From contig NZ_PVTS01000016.1 in NCBI RefSeq assembly GCF_003003035.1, positions 1 to 64,000 of the forward strand: a stretch of 64,000 bases of DNA. Direction: 5' to 3'. Source of the stretch: Marinilabilia salmonicolor. GTDB taxonomy: Bacteria > Bacteroidota > Bacteroidia > Bacteroidales > Marinilabiliaceae. The notes under the pieces were generated by a model. That model had not been told where the DNA came from, searched no databases, and was given only the letters and a program-made list of their open reading frames with translations. Positions 53,791-61,738 of this stretch are shown here, one piece after another; position 1 is the stretch's first letter; each line of letters opens with the position of its first letter. A program made the position numbers and the translations under genes.

Positions 53791-54493
53791 AAATGGTGGC
53801 AATTCCAAACGTTTGGGGGATTCTTTTTTCCGGCTCCAGTCCTGCCGCCCGAAGTTCATCTTCAAATTCCGTTCCTTCCGGAAACTGAAGCACCGAAGCA
53901 GGCAAGTATCTGTAAGCATCCTTATCCCGGGATATGAGGCCTCCCCACCAAGGCAAAATTCGGGTAAAATAAAAATGGTACAACTGTTTAAAGGGGAAAG
54001 ATGCCGGTTTGGAAAATTCCAAAACAATAAGTTTTCCGCCGGGTCGGAGCACCCGTTGCATTTCGGCAAGTCCCTTTCTGAGGTTTTCAAAATTGCGCAC
54101 ACCAAAAGCTACGGTAACAGCATCAAAAAAGTTGCTCTCAAACGGGAGATTCTCCGAGTCTGCTTCCTTGAGAGTAATAGTCATGTGAAGTCTTTTTTGC
54201 TGAATTTTCTTTTGAGCAAACTCCAGCATTTGGGGAGAAAGATCCACTCCATAGACTTCAACAGGGTCTATTTTACAGATTTCGATTGCCAAATCTCCTG
54301 TTCCGGTGGCCACATCCAAAATCATAGGGGCCTGAAGTCCTTTTAATAACTTCACCACATTTTTTCGCCACATTCGATCGATTCCAAAGGAAAGCAATCT
54401 GTTTAGAAGGTCGTAACGGGGAGCAATACGGTCAAACATGGAACGAACCTGTTCCTTTTTGCTGCCATCAGTATTTTGATATGGTTTTATCAT
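53771..54493 (-). CDS. menG: Demethylmenaquinone methyltransferase
   Basis: A 240-residue UbiE/MenG SAM methyltransferase that makes menaquinone from demethylmenaquinone. Motifs: FDRIAPRYDLLNRLLSFGID, ILDVATGTGDLAIE (SAM site), VAFGVRNFENLRKGL and VLRPGGKLIVLEFSKP. It indicates a menaquinone-based respiratory or anaerobic electron chain. Overlaps porT by 20 bp. A minus-strand box TATTTTTG lies 20 bp before its ATG. Confidence 0.95.
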   Translation of the reverse strand: MIKPYQNTDGSKKEQVRSMFDRIAPRYDLLNRLLSFGIDRMWRKNVVKLLKGLQAPMILDVATGTGDLAIEICKIDPVEVYGVDLSPQMLEFAQKKIQQKRLHMTITLKEADSENLPFESNFFDAVTVAFGVRNFENLRKGLAEMQRVLRPGGKLIVLEFSKPASFPFKQLYHFYFTRILPWWGGLISRDKDAYRYLPASVLQFPEGTEFEDELRAAGLEPEKRIPQTFGIATIYVSVKK

Positions 54494-54512
54494 TGTTGAA
54501 AATTATATTGGT

Positions 54513-54520
54513 CAAAAATA
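54513..54520 (-). promoter_or_regulatory. Candidate -7 box for menG (TATTTTTG on minus)
   Basis: CAAAAATA on plus reads TATTTTTG on minus, matching TAnnTTTG, 20 bp before the start codon. Confidence 0.35.
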
Positions 54521-54648
54521 CAAACCTTTTCGATACATTAATACAAAAGAACAGGAAGAGTGCCCAAGATGTTTTTCATTGGTCAATCTTCCTGAGAATA
54601 TTTTATGGTTTCTGACAGAATTAAACGTTTACACGAAATGTATTTCGA

Positions 54649-56880
54649 TTAAACTTTCCCTTCTGCCCACCATTTCAGTCTGTTTTCAAATTTAGCTTTT
54701 ATCTCTTCCACAAAACCATAAGATTCATCATCCACCCTGATTTCGCCCTTAGTAACATGTCCCAAAATTGAGAAAGGCATATCTCTCTCCATCATAAAAT
54801 CCACAAAGTCATCCTGTTTCTCCGGAGAAATTGAAACAATCACGCGTCCCTGCGACTCACCAAACAGGAATGCATCGCGTCGTACCTCAGCATCAGAAGT
54901 AATATCAAAACCATAATTGAGCGGAATTCCGGATTCCAAAAGTGTAAAAAAGAGTCCACCATTGGAAACATCGTGAATAGACCGCGCCAGTTTGTTATCC
55001 ACCAGATCACTGATAACCGCCTGAAGTTTTTTCTCCTCTTCAAGATTAAAGTAAGGAGGCAATGAAACATCCACCCCATGTACAGCCCGAAGATATTCGG
55101 AACCATTGACATCATCACGTGATCGCCCCACAAGAAAAATCATATCTCCCTTATGCTTAAAGGACAAAGTGGTATGTTTATCCACATCTTTAAGAACACC
55201 AACCATTCCAATAACGGGAGTTGGAATTACAGGAATAATCTGTCCCTCAACAGAACGTTGATTGTAAAAACTAACATTGCCACTAACCACCGGAATATCA
55301 AAAAACCGACATGCATCAGCCAGTCCTTTAACAGCGTCCACGAAATCGGCGTAAGCTTCGGGATCATAAGGGTTGCCAAAATTCAAGCAATCAGAAATTG
55401 CCAAAGGCACACCCCCTCCGCAAACAATATTTCGCATGGCTTCGGCAAGTGATATCCGGGCACCGTTATACGGATCGGATGTAAAATAGGAAGGATTACT
55501 ATCAACAGTAGCCAGGAGCGCTTTATTGTTGGTTCCCAATTCAATAATCCCGGCATCTGAGGGGAATTTGGTACTGGTTGATTCTTTTCGCAGGGTCTTG
55601 GAAAATTTACGGGTTAACCATTTTTTGGAGGTCACATTAAGTGACTTAAGCATGGCATCCACCACTGCGGGATAGTGGTCCGGTTCGGGCAAATCATCCA
55701 CTTTAACCGATTCGGGCAGTTTTCTTTCTGTGGCAGTTTCGCGTTCATAGACAGGCCCAAGTTCGGCCAATCCAAGATATTTTACAGGAAATTCAATTTC
55801 CGGAGATCCGTTAATACCACATTTAAGCAACTGAGAATCGTTAACTGTCCCGACGACCCCCATGGTAAGTTTTCCTTCTTCTACAAACTGCCGAACTTTA
55901 GCTTCGTTTTCAGGCGTAATGCAAACCAACATTCTACCCCAGGTTTCTGAAATCAAAATTTCACGCAGGTTCATATCTTTTTCCCGCAGCGGCACCTGGT
56001 CGGCATTGAATTCAACACCGCTGTTTCCTCTTGCGGCCATTTCAGTCAGAGCACCCACAATTCCCTGCGCTCCAATCGTCTGAACCCCAACAACTAACTT
56101 TTCGGCAATCAGTTTCTTGAGTACCTTATAGAGATGTTTTTCAGACTCAATGTCACGCATTTGCTCAAGTGAGAGGCTTTTGGTTTCACCATCAGAAATT
56201 TTATCAGCAACAAAAGCATCGGTATCAATGCCATCACGACCGGTTGGCACACCGAGTACTGCGACCAGATTACCGACTCCTTTGGCTACAGCAGAAACCA
56301 ATTCATCCTTCTCAGCTACCCCAATCGACATGGTGTTAACAATGGGATTGGTGTTAAATGCCTCGCAAAAAAACACCTCACCCCCGATAACAGGAGTACC
56401 GAAGCCTTTCTCAAAGTCAGCAATCCCGTTAACCACCTCATCAAAGAGCCATCGCGCAGTGTCACGATCCGACTTTCCAAACCGTAAAGAGTTGAGCAAA
56501 GCAACAGGCTTTGCCCCCATGGAAAAGATGTCGCGATTGACAACACGCATTCCGGTGGAAGCCCCCAATCGTGGCTGAACAGCACATGGATGGTTGTGCG
56601 ACTCGAGCTTAAAAACAGCAACCTGCCCATCACCAATATCCACAACGCCTGCGCTTTCCCGACCTGCTTCAACCAGTACTTTTTGGTTTTTTGTGGGCAA
56701 TAGCTCCAGCCATTTACGGGAGTTTTTATAGCTGGCATGTTCCGACCACAATATGGAGAAGAGTTCTAACTCCAATTTATTGGGAACGCGCCCAAGAATG
56801 GATTCAATCTTTTCGAATTCCTCAGAAGTCATATTTAACAACTCCGCATCGGCAATTGTAGATAGATCTTTATGGTTCAT
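54649..56880 (-). CDS. purL: Phosphoribosylformylglycinamidine synthase subunit PurL
   Basis: A small-type PurL (about 743 residues from ATG 56880; a longer reading starts at 56931 but the inner MNHKDLSTIAD is closer to the family). It makes FGAM from FGAR with ATP in purine synthesis. Visible: LWSEHASYKNSRKWL, the metal/ATP part VFKLESHNHPCAVQP, and SIHDVSNGGLFFTLLESG and FGESQGRVIVS near the C-terminus. The small type needs PurQ and PurS, which are not in this window. Single gene in its strand. Confidence 0.95.
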   Translation of the reverse strand: MNHKDLSTIADAELLNMTSEEFEKIESILGRVPNKLELELFSILWSEHASYKNSRKWLELLPTKNQKVLVEAGRESAGVVDIGDGQVAVFKLESHNHPCAVQPRLGASTGMRVVNRDIFSMGAKPVALLNSLRFGKSDRDTARWLFDEVVNGIADFEKGFGTPVIGGEVFFCEAFNTNPIVNTMSIGVAEKDELVSAVAKGVGNLVAVLGVPTGRDGIDTDAFVADKISDGETKSLSLEQMRDIESEKHLYKVLKKLIAEKLVVGVQTIGAQGIVGALTEMAARGNSGVEFNADQVPLREKDMNLREILISETWGRMLVCITPENEAKVRQFVEEGKLTMGVVGTVNDSQLLKCGINGSPEIEFPVKYLGLAELGPVYERETATERKLPESVKVDDLPEPDHYPAVVDAMLKSLNVTSKKWLTRKFSKTLRKESTSTKFPSDAGIIELGTNNKALLATVDSNPSYFTSDPYNGARISLAEAMRNIVCGGGVPLAISDCLNFGNPYDPEAYADFVDAVKGLADACRFFDIPVVSGNVSFYNQRSVEGQIIPVIPTPVIGMVGVLKDVDKHTTLSFKHKGDMIFLVGRSRDDVNGSEYLRAVHGVDVSLPPYFNLEEEKKLQAVISDLVDNKLARSIHDVSNGGLFFTLLESGIPLNYGFDITSDAEVRRDAFLFGESQGRVIVSISPEKQDDFVDFMMERDMPFSILGHVTKGEIRVDDESYGFVEEIKAKFENRLKWWAEGKV

Positions 56881-57028
56881 AGAATACAGATTTTTCAGAT
56901 TTTTGAAGGTTGGGCTTGTTAAAGTTAGCAAAACATTCAGAAAATATATAATGACAGAGCTATTTAATTCGTAAAAATTTATGTCAATAAAGCAGTTTTC
57001 AGACAGCTTCTTTGCATCCTAAAAGCAA

Positions 57029-57226
57029 ATTTCATCCGTATAAAATTTATTAATTAAGGTCGGATGGAACTCGCATGCAAGAACTTATACATATTCTTTT
57101 GAGGCAATCATTGCCATGCTCGTTTCATCAGTATAAAATTTGCTTAAGTTATTGGTCTGATGGAACTCGCATGTAAGGAATTTATACATTGTCTTTTGTG
57201 ACATCCCTTGCCATGCTCGTTTCATG
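57029..57226. repeat. Repeat family B, two tandem units
   Basis: Two units of about 95 bp. Each has ATAAAATTTNNTTAAG then GGTCKGATGGAACTCGCATG, TTATACAT and TGCCATGCTCGTTTCAT. The two unit ends (GATGGAACTCGCATG and CATGCTCGTTTCATC) are inverted, so each unit can fold. Confidence 0.7.
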
Positions 57227-57330
57227 TATCAATTGAAGGTTAAACCCATTAAAGACTGCCAGTTATCCGGAGACCGGTTCAAAATCGTTACAACAGACCA
57301 TTCAAAACCCAAAAAATCTTCAATAATTGG

Positions 57331-57338
57331 TACCTTTG
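57331..57338 (+). promoter_or_regulatory. Candidate -7 box for the SDR gene (TACCTTTG)
   Basis: TACCTTTG matches TAnnTTTG and lies 34 bp before the ATG at 57373. Confidence 0.4.
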
Positions 57339-57372
57339 GCTTAATCAAATTACAATTTGAAAAATCACAGAT

Positions 57373-58131
57373 ATGAAGAAAATTGCTTTAGTTACGGGTG
57401 CCACATCAGGAATAGGAAAAGCCTGCGCTTCAATGCTGGCAAGAAACGGATACAACCTCATCATTACCGGAAGGCGTGAAAACCGACTGAATGAGCTGGC
57501 CCAAAAACTGAAAAACAACAATGTGGAAGTAAAAACCCTGGTATTTGACGTCCGTCACAAAGAAGAAGTGGAGCGTGCCATTGAGTCTTTACCCCGGCAA
57601 TGGAGCAATCCGGATGTTCTGATTAACAATGCAGGACTGGCAGCAGGAGCTGATCCCATTCAGGAGGGTGACTGGAACGACTGGGAGCAGATGATTGATA
57701 CCAATGTAAAAGGGCTGCTTGCAGTCAGTAAAGCGGTGATTCCGGGTATGATTTCCCGAAAACAGGGGCATATCATCAATGTCAGTTCCATTGCCGGCTC
57801 GGAAGTATATGCCAACGGAAATGTTTATTGCGCATCGAAACATGCCGTTCACGCCATCACCAAAGGTATGCGAATTGACCTGTTGCCACACAACATAAAA
57901 GTTTCATCCATCTCTCCCGGAATGGTAGAGACGGAGTTCTCCCTTATTCGTTACCATGGTGACAAAGAAAAGGCCGACAAAGTTTATGAAGGACTGACCC
58001 CGCTTTACGCTGAAGATGTGGCCGATGCAGTGGAATTTATGATTACCCGTCCCGGGCACGTGAATGTGAATGACATGCTGCTGATGCCAACAGCTCAGGC
58101 AAGTGCAGTTTACAATCACAGAGAGGGGTAG
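57373..58131 (+). CDS. Short-chain dehydrogenase/reductase (YdfG type)
   Basis: A 252-residue classical SDR. The cofactor motif TGATSGIG (residues about 9-16), NNAG (LINNAGLAAG), the catalytic Ser (INVSSIAG) and YxxxK (YCASKH) are complete. GRRENRLNELA after the first strand suggests NADP. The family includes YdfG, which acts on 3-hydroxy acids such as L-allo-threonine. The real substrate is unknown. Alone on the plus strand. Confidence 0.9.
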   Translation: MKKIALVTGATSGIGKACASMLARNGYNLIITGRRENRLNELAQKLKNNNVEVKTLVFDVRHKEEVERAIESLPRQWSNPDVLINNAGLAAGADPIQEGDWNDWEQMIDTNVKGLLAVSKAVIPGMISRKQGHIINVSSIAGSEVYANGNVYCASKHAVHAITKGMRIDLLPHNIKVSSISPGMVETEFSLIRYHGDKEKADKVYEGLTPLYAEDVADAVEFMITRPGHVNVNDMLLMPTAQASAVYNHREG

Positions 58132-58165
58132 AATGGGTGAAGAGTTGAGAGTTGAGGGATGTTAG

Positions 58166-58185
58166 AGACGCACAATTGTGCGTCT
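58166..58185. terminator. Palindromic hairpin after the SDR gene
   Basis: AGACGCACAATTGTGCGTCT is a perfect palindrome followed by TTTAC. This sort of AGAGACGCAC...GTGCGTCT palindrome also occurs as a scattered repeat in Bacteroidota genomes, as I recall. It lies between the convergent SDR and serpin genes. Confidence 0.5.
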
Positions 58186-58230
58186 TTACATCACCAAGAA
58201 CAAAGACCAACCATTGACTTTGCCCAATTA

Positions 58231-59445
58231 TTACAAGGGATTCTCAATTTTTCCGGAAAAGAGAATGGCACCGCTTTTCTCTTCTGCAATGGCAAAGAAG
58301 AATGGTCGATCCACTCTGAATACCGGCAATTCAGGCCCAACAGAGGTAACAACCATTCCCACACTGGTTGCAGCAGCTGCTTCTGTCCCCTCCTCATCCA
58401 CCTTGATATATGTTTTGTGATTGACTTTATCAATGCAAGCAGGAGCATCAATCATATTGGAAAAATCGGCCTGAGAGGGAGAGAAAGGAAGCTCCATTCC
58501 CATATTTACAAGACTTGTATTCAGGAGATACGTGCATTCCACCTCGAAACGAGGCATAAAAACCTTAAGGTTCCGTTCAGCCATATTTCCTAATACAGCG
58601 TTCCATTTTTCGGATGTCATATTCTCTATCAACTGGTCAACAGTCGTATCCTCTTCAGGAAGTGCAATAACCATATAAAACGAACCATCGCCATAAGGAA
58701 GTTTCAATGCCTGCAGGTCATCACTTTTATGATACTGCAGGTCATTTTCCTGACTCATCATGGGCACCTGAACGACAGATCCGTCAGACAAAAGGAAATC
58801 TTCGTCCCGGGTATCGGATTTATCAAATTGATGTTGCCATTTACCCAGAAAATAAACGGCATTGACCAGAAACATATATTGCTGATCACCAATTTCATCA
58901 ATAATTGTCGGTATTTTACCTCTGGTTTTATCCTTTACCCAATTATTGATAAGCTCCTTTGCAGCTTCTTTATTTGAGAAATCCACACCACTGAAAGCTG
59001 CATCATAATACTCTGCAACAGTCTCCCGAAACTCGTTCTTTGCCGGCAGATCCTGCCTGTACCACACCGAATTGGCAATTTCCATCTTCACTTTGGAATC
59101 TGTCGCTTGCAATACTTCTCGGATATTTTTAAAGGACTGATTCATCGTTTCCACTTCTCCAAAATCCATAACCTCAAGCATCTGGTCAAGTGTTTCACCG
59201 GCAGCACCGTTGGTGGTCATTCCCAATGCCTGAGCAACGCTCAGAGACGATATCACCATATTCTCTCCTTCATTAGCCTCAGAATTAACAGTCTCCAAAA
59301 GTTCCCAGCCAAACCGATCGGTTGCTTCCAGCACTTCCAACGACTTGAGATCAAATTCCTTTTTTACCGGTTCTTCATCATTATCAAACCAGCCACAACC
59401 TGCAAATGATGCTATGATTAATACAGCGAAAACAGAACGTATCAT
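58231..59445 (-). CDS. Serpin-family protease inhibitor, lipoprotein
   Basis: A 404-residue serpin with an N-terminal lipoprotein signal (ASFAGC, Cys17). The body has the family marks NAVYFLGKWQHQFD and FMPRFEVECTYLL. The reactive-centre hinge EEGTEAAAATSVGM (about 351-364) is small-residue-rich, as in inhibitory serpins. Counting from the hinge puts the scissile bond near T367-S368, so elastase-like proteases are plausible targets; the loop is about three residues longer than in alpha-1-antitrypsin, so this is uncertain. A surface or periplasmic inhibitor is inferred. Confidence 0.88.
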   Translation of the reverse strand: MIRSVFAVLIIASFAGCGWFDNDEEPVKKEFDLKSLEVLEATDRFGWELLETVNSEANEGENMVISSLSVAQALGMTTNGAAGETLDQMLEVMDFGEVETMNQSFKNIREVLQATDSKVKMEIANSVWYRQDLPAKNEFRETVAEYYDAAFSGVDFSNKEAAKELINNWVKDKTRGKIPTIIDEIGDQQYMFLVNAVYFLGKWQHQFDKSDTRDEDFLLSDGSVVQVPMMSQENDLQYHKSDDLQALKLPYGDGSFYMVIALPEEDTTVDQLIENMTSEKWNAVLGNMAERNLKVFMPRFEVECTYLLNTSLVNMGMELPFSPSQADFSNMIDAPACIDKVNHKTYIKVDEEGTEAAAATSVGMVVTSVGPELPVFRVDRPFFFAIAEEKSGAILFSGKIENPL

Positions 59446-60039
59446 AATGACATCTTTTTAAAATTCACAATCAGAAATTAGCCTGAATTTATTGGTGTTT
59501 AAAAATCTCATAACGAAAACTCATGAATAAACCATGTTGGAGATTTTTACTAAGATGCAAAAAAGTGAAATAGGTTGCTTTTGTCAACCGAATCCTTTTG
59601 GCATGATGATTATTTCCCCGGGATGTTTTCTTTGGAAAATGGTAACAAACCAATCCCCTCGCGTCATTGGTGGAATTACGAGCAATTATGACTGCCGATG
59701 TAAGGGATAACCCGGGGCCCGGGGTGTTACCATGAATTATTGCCCTCAGACTTTCAGTCTGTTTACACTTTTCCTGAGCCAGGTAACAATAGATCGTTAG
59801 TGCCTTACTCCTAATATTCGTGTTTTCTTTGGCAAAACATTTCTAAAATGGCTACGCCATTTTTTGTTTAGCGTCCACGAATTAAGCGAATTAAAACGGC
59901 TGTGCCGTTTAACAAAAGCTGTAAAACAGCTTTTGTTATTCATATAATTTCGTGTAATTCGTGGACAACTAAAAATAATTGCAGGATATTGAGGGTTGTT
60001 CAGGGCTGCACACAGGCAGAAACCCAGACTATTGTTTTT
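59446..60039. other. Non-coding gap between serpin and nitroreductase genes
   Basis: No gene seen in about 590 bp. The first 300 bp includes the GC palindrome CCCGGGGCCCGGG (59711-59723) and the phrase GACTTTCAGTC. The rest contains the family C repeat. Confidence 0.5.
59795..59970. repeat. Repeat family C, copy 2
   Basis: Has TGCCTTACTC, AAATGGCTACGCCATTT, AAACGGCTGTGCCGTTT and AAAAGCTG/CAGCTTTT mini-hairpins. The outer arms GTCCACGAATTA and TAATTCGTGGAC are inverted, so the unit from 59873 to 59966 can fold as one large hairpin. Confidence 0.6.
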
Positions 60040-60783
60040 CTATTTCAAAAAGCCCTGTTTTTTCAAAACATTCAGATAGACATTACTAAAGTGCTCATTA
60101 TTAGCTTTGGTATAACGAACATCAGTAAAGACCTGCGCCAGAGTTTCCTTATTGTTTTCCGCCACAAACTGCTGATTCGCGTCCAGTTCTTCCTTTTCTT
60201 TGTACAACCGATTGATGTCTTCCTCAGAATAATCCTTATACCTCTCCTGGTGCACAACAGCCTCCAACGGAAGTCGCTCTGTCTGATCAGGATCTTCATC
60301 GGGCCAGCCAAGAGTTACGGTGGCCACGGGAACCACCCCTTTGGGAAGATTAAGAATATCAATGATTTTATCGGCATTGTAAGTTACGGTGCCAAGATAA
60401 CAAATGCCCAGGCCTTTGGATTCGGCGGCCACACACACATTCTGGGCAACCAGAAGGGCATCAATAGCCGCAGCCACAAACGACTGGAAGTTATCATACC
60501 CCGGCTCCGCATTACGCAGCCGGCACCATTTATTAAACCTATTGAAGTCAGCACAGAAAGTCAATGATACCGGAGCATTTTTGAAAACAGGCTGACCAAA
60601 ATGCGTAGGGGCCAGTTTCTCTTTCATCTCGTCATCCCGTGTAACCACAATGCTGTAAACCTGCATATTTCCGGTAGTTGAAGCACGGGTTCCTGCAGTG
60701 AGAATTTCATTCAGCAATGATTCATCAATGGGTTGATCGGTGTATTTTCTGATTGTGCGATGATTAAGTAGTACGTCCATCAT
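60040..60783 (-). CDS. Nitroreductase family protein (NfsA/FRP-like)
   Basis: A 247-residue FMN-dependent oxidoreductase of the nitroreductase family. RTIRKYTDQPI near the N-terminus binds FMN, followed by RASTTGNMQVYSIVV and GLGICYLGTVTYN. The C-terminal region (TLGWPDEDPDQTERLPLEAVV) matches the NfsA/FRP branch. It reduces nitro compounds, flavins or quinones with NAD(P)H. A CAAAGCTA box (60801-60808; TAGCTTTG on minus) fits a -7 element 18 bp upstream. Confidence 0.88.
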   Translation of the reverse strand: MMDVLLNHRTIRKYTDQPIDESLLNEILTAGTRASTTGNMQVYSIVVTRDDEMKEKLAPTHFGQPVFKNAPVSLTFCADFNRFNKWCRLRNAEPGYDNFQSFVAAAIDALLVAQNVCVAAESKGLGICYLGTVTYNADKIIDILNLPKGVVPVATVTLGWPDEDPDQTERLPLEAVVHQERYKDYSEEDINRLYKEKEELDANQQFVAENNKETLAQVFTDVRYTKANNEHFSNVYLNVLKKQGFLK

Positions 60784-60800
60784 AGTAGTTTACTTTTCAG

Positions 60801-60808
60801 CAAAGCTA
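60801..60808 (-). promoter_or_regulatory. Candidate -7 box for the nitroreductase gene (TAGCTTTG on minus)
   Basis: CAAAGCTA on plus matches TAnnTTTG on minus, just upstream of the ATG at 60783. It lies in the 49-bp gap after the TlpA-like gene. Confidence 0.35.
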
Positions 60809-60832
60809 AAAAAAAGATTTTCCATAAAACAA

Positions 60833-61357
60833 TTAATCATTTGAAAGCAACTGGTTCAATAAAGCCAACATTTCCCCGAATTCTTCCTTCGAAAACCCAA
60901 CAGAAGCGTAAACGATTGTTCCATCAGCATCAACAATATAATTCCGCGGAATATAGCCTTTGGCAAACTTACTGTAGATGCTTTTGTCCCGGTCACCATA
61001 CATCGGAAACCCAAGATCCTGTTTTTCTTTAAACGTAGCTACCTCCCCATGCGTGTGCCCACGGCCAATTGACATCATTTTAAAATTGCTGTGATCTTTG
61101 TATTTCTCCCAAACATCTTTCTGAAGAAAAGGCATTTCCTGACGGCAGGGACCACACCATGTTGCAAAGAAATTAATCAACACAACCTTGCCATCAAAAT
61201 CTTTCATACTGAGGCTCCCTCCCTCCTCTGTATTAATTGTAAAGGTTGGTACCTGCCCACCTTTTTCCACTATGTCATAGCCCTCCTGTCCAAATACTGA
61301 GAATGAGAAACTCATTAAAAAAGCCAGGATTGCCGTTTGATTGATTATTTTTTTCAT
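60833..61357 (-). CDS. TlpA-like exported thioredoxin
   Basis: A 174-residue protein with a signal peptide (AILAFLMSFSFSVFGQ) and one thioredoxin-fold domain. The active site is FFATWCGPCRQEMPF (CxxC). The cis-Pro region is KGYIPRNYIVDADG. TlpA/ResA-like proteins reduce disulfides in the periplasm, for example in cytochrome c maturation. It starts inside a family B copy nearly identical to the hydB2 leader. Confidence 0.9.
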   Translation of the reverse strand: MKKIINQTAILAFLMSFSFSVFGQEGYDIVEKGGQVPTFTINTEEGGSLSMKDFDGKVVLINFFATWCGPCRQEMPFLQKDVWEKYKDHSNFKMMSIGRGHTHGEVATFKEKQDLGFPMYGDRDKSIYSKFAKGYIPRNYIVDADGTIVYASVGFSKEEFGEMLALLNQLLSND

Positions 61358-61738
61358 TCATTTAAAATTTTGTAATTACATGATAAAAAACTAATTAAAA
61401 ATTTGAGAACGAATGTAACCGCTTCGCTCTCACATAATATTTTTTAAACATATTCTTTTGTGATATTTATGCTTAAAAAATACCATGCTCGTCTCATCAG
61501 TAAATAATTTATCTAAGTTATTGGTCTAATGGAACTTCCATGCAAGAACTTATACATATTCTCTTGTGGCAATTGTTGTCATGATCAATTCGTTTGGAAC
61601 AAAATTTCCTGTTTCCACTCAAATATAGAAATTCTTACCGGGAAAGATATGAAACTCAAATAAAAACCAAAACCGAAAAAAAAGTGAGAGTTTCCCATTT
61701 GCGACCCCCCCACTCTTCAATTTGAATACCTTTACCTA
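61358..61738. other. Leader of the TlpA-like gene
   Basis: About 380 bp with no gene. The first 230 bp is family B repeat. After it, up to the GH16 gene stop, sequence is A/T-rich with the oddity GCGACCCCCCCACTC and no gene or clear hairpin. Confidence 0.5.
61360..61590. repeat. Repeat family B, long copy in the tlpA-like leader
   Basis: Nearly identical to 26669-26800 (TTTAAAATTTTGTAATTA, CTAATTAAAAATTTGAGAAC, CCGCTTCGCTCTC), then one further unit with TAATTTATCTAAGTTATTGG and TTATACATATTCTCTTG. Confidence 0.7.

Larger units (their letters stand above)
56881..57372. other. Divergent intergenic region with family B repeat
   Basis: About 490 bp without a gene. The middle (57029-57226) holds two tandem family B units. 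The last 40 bp has the SDR promoter box. Confidence 0.6.

Noticed and set aside
53791-54105. N-terminal extension of the porT frame
   Set aside because: It lies entirely inside menG on the same strand, has no family similarity and precedes the signal peptide.
59700-59730. GC palindrome CCCGGGGCCCGGG as an origin or terminator
   Set aside because: No T-tract, no neighbouring gene end and no replication-type boxes.
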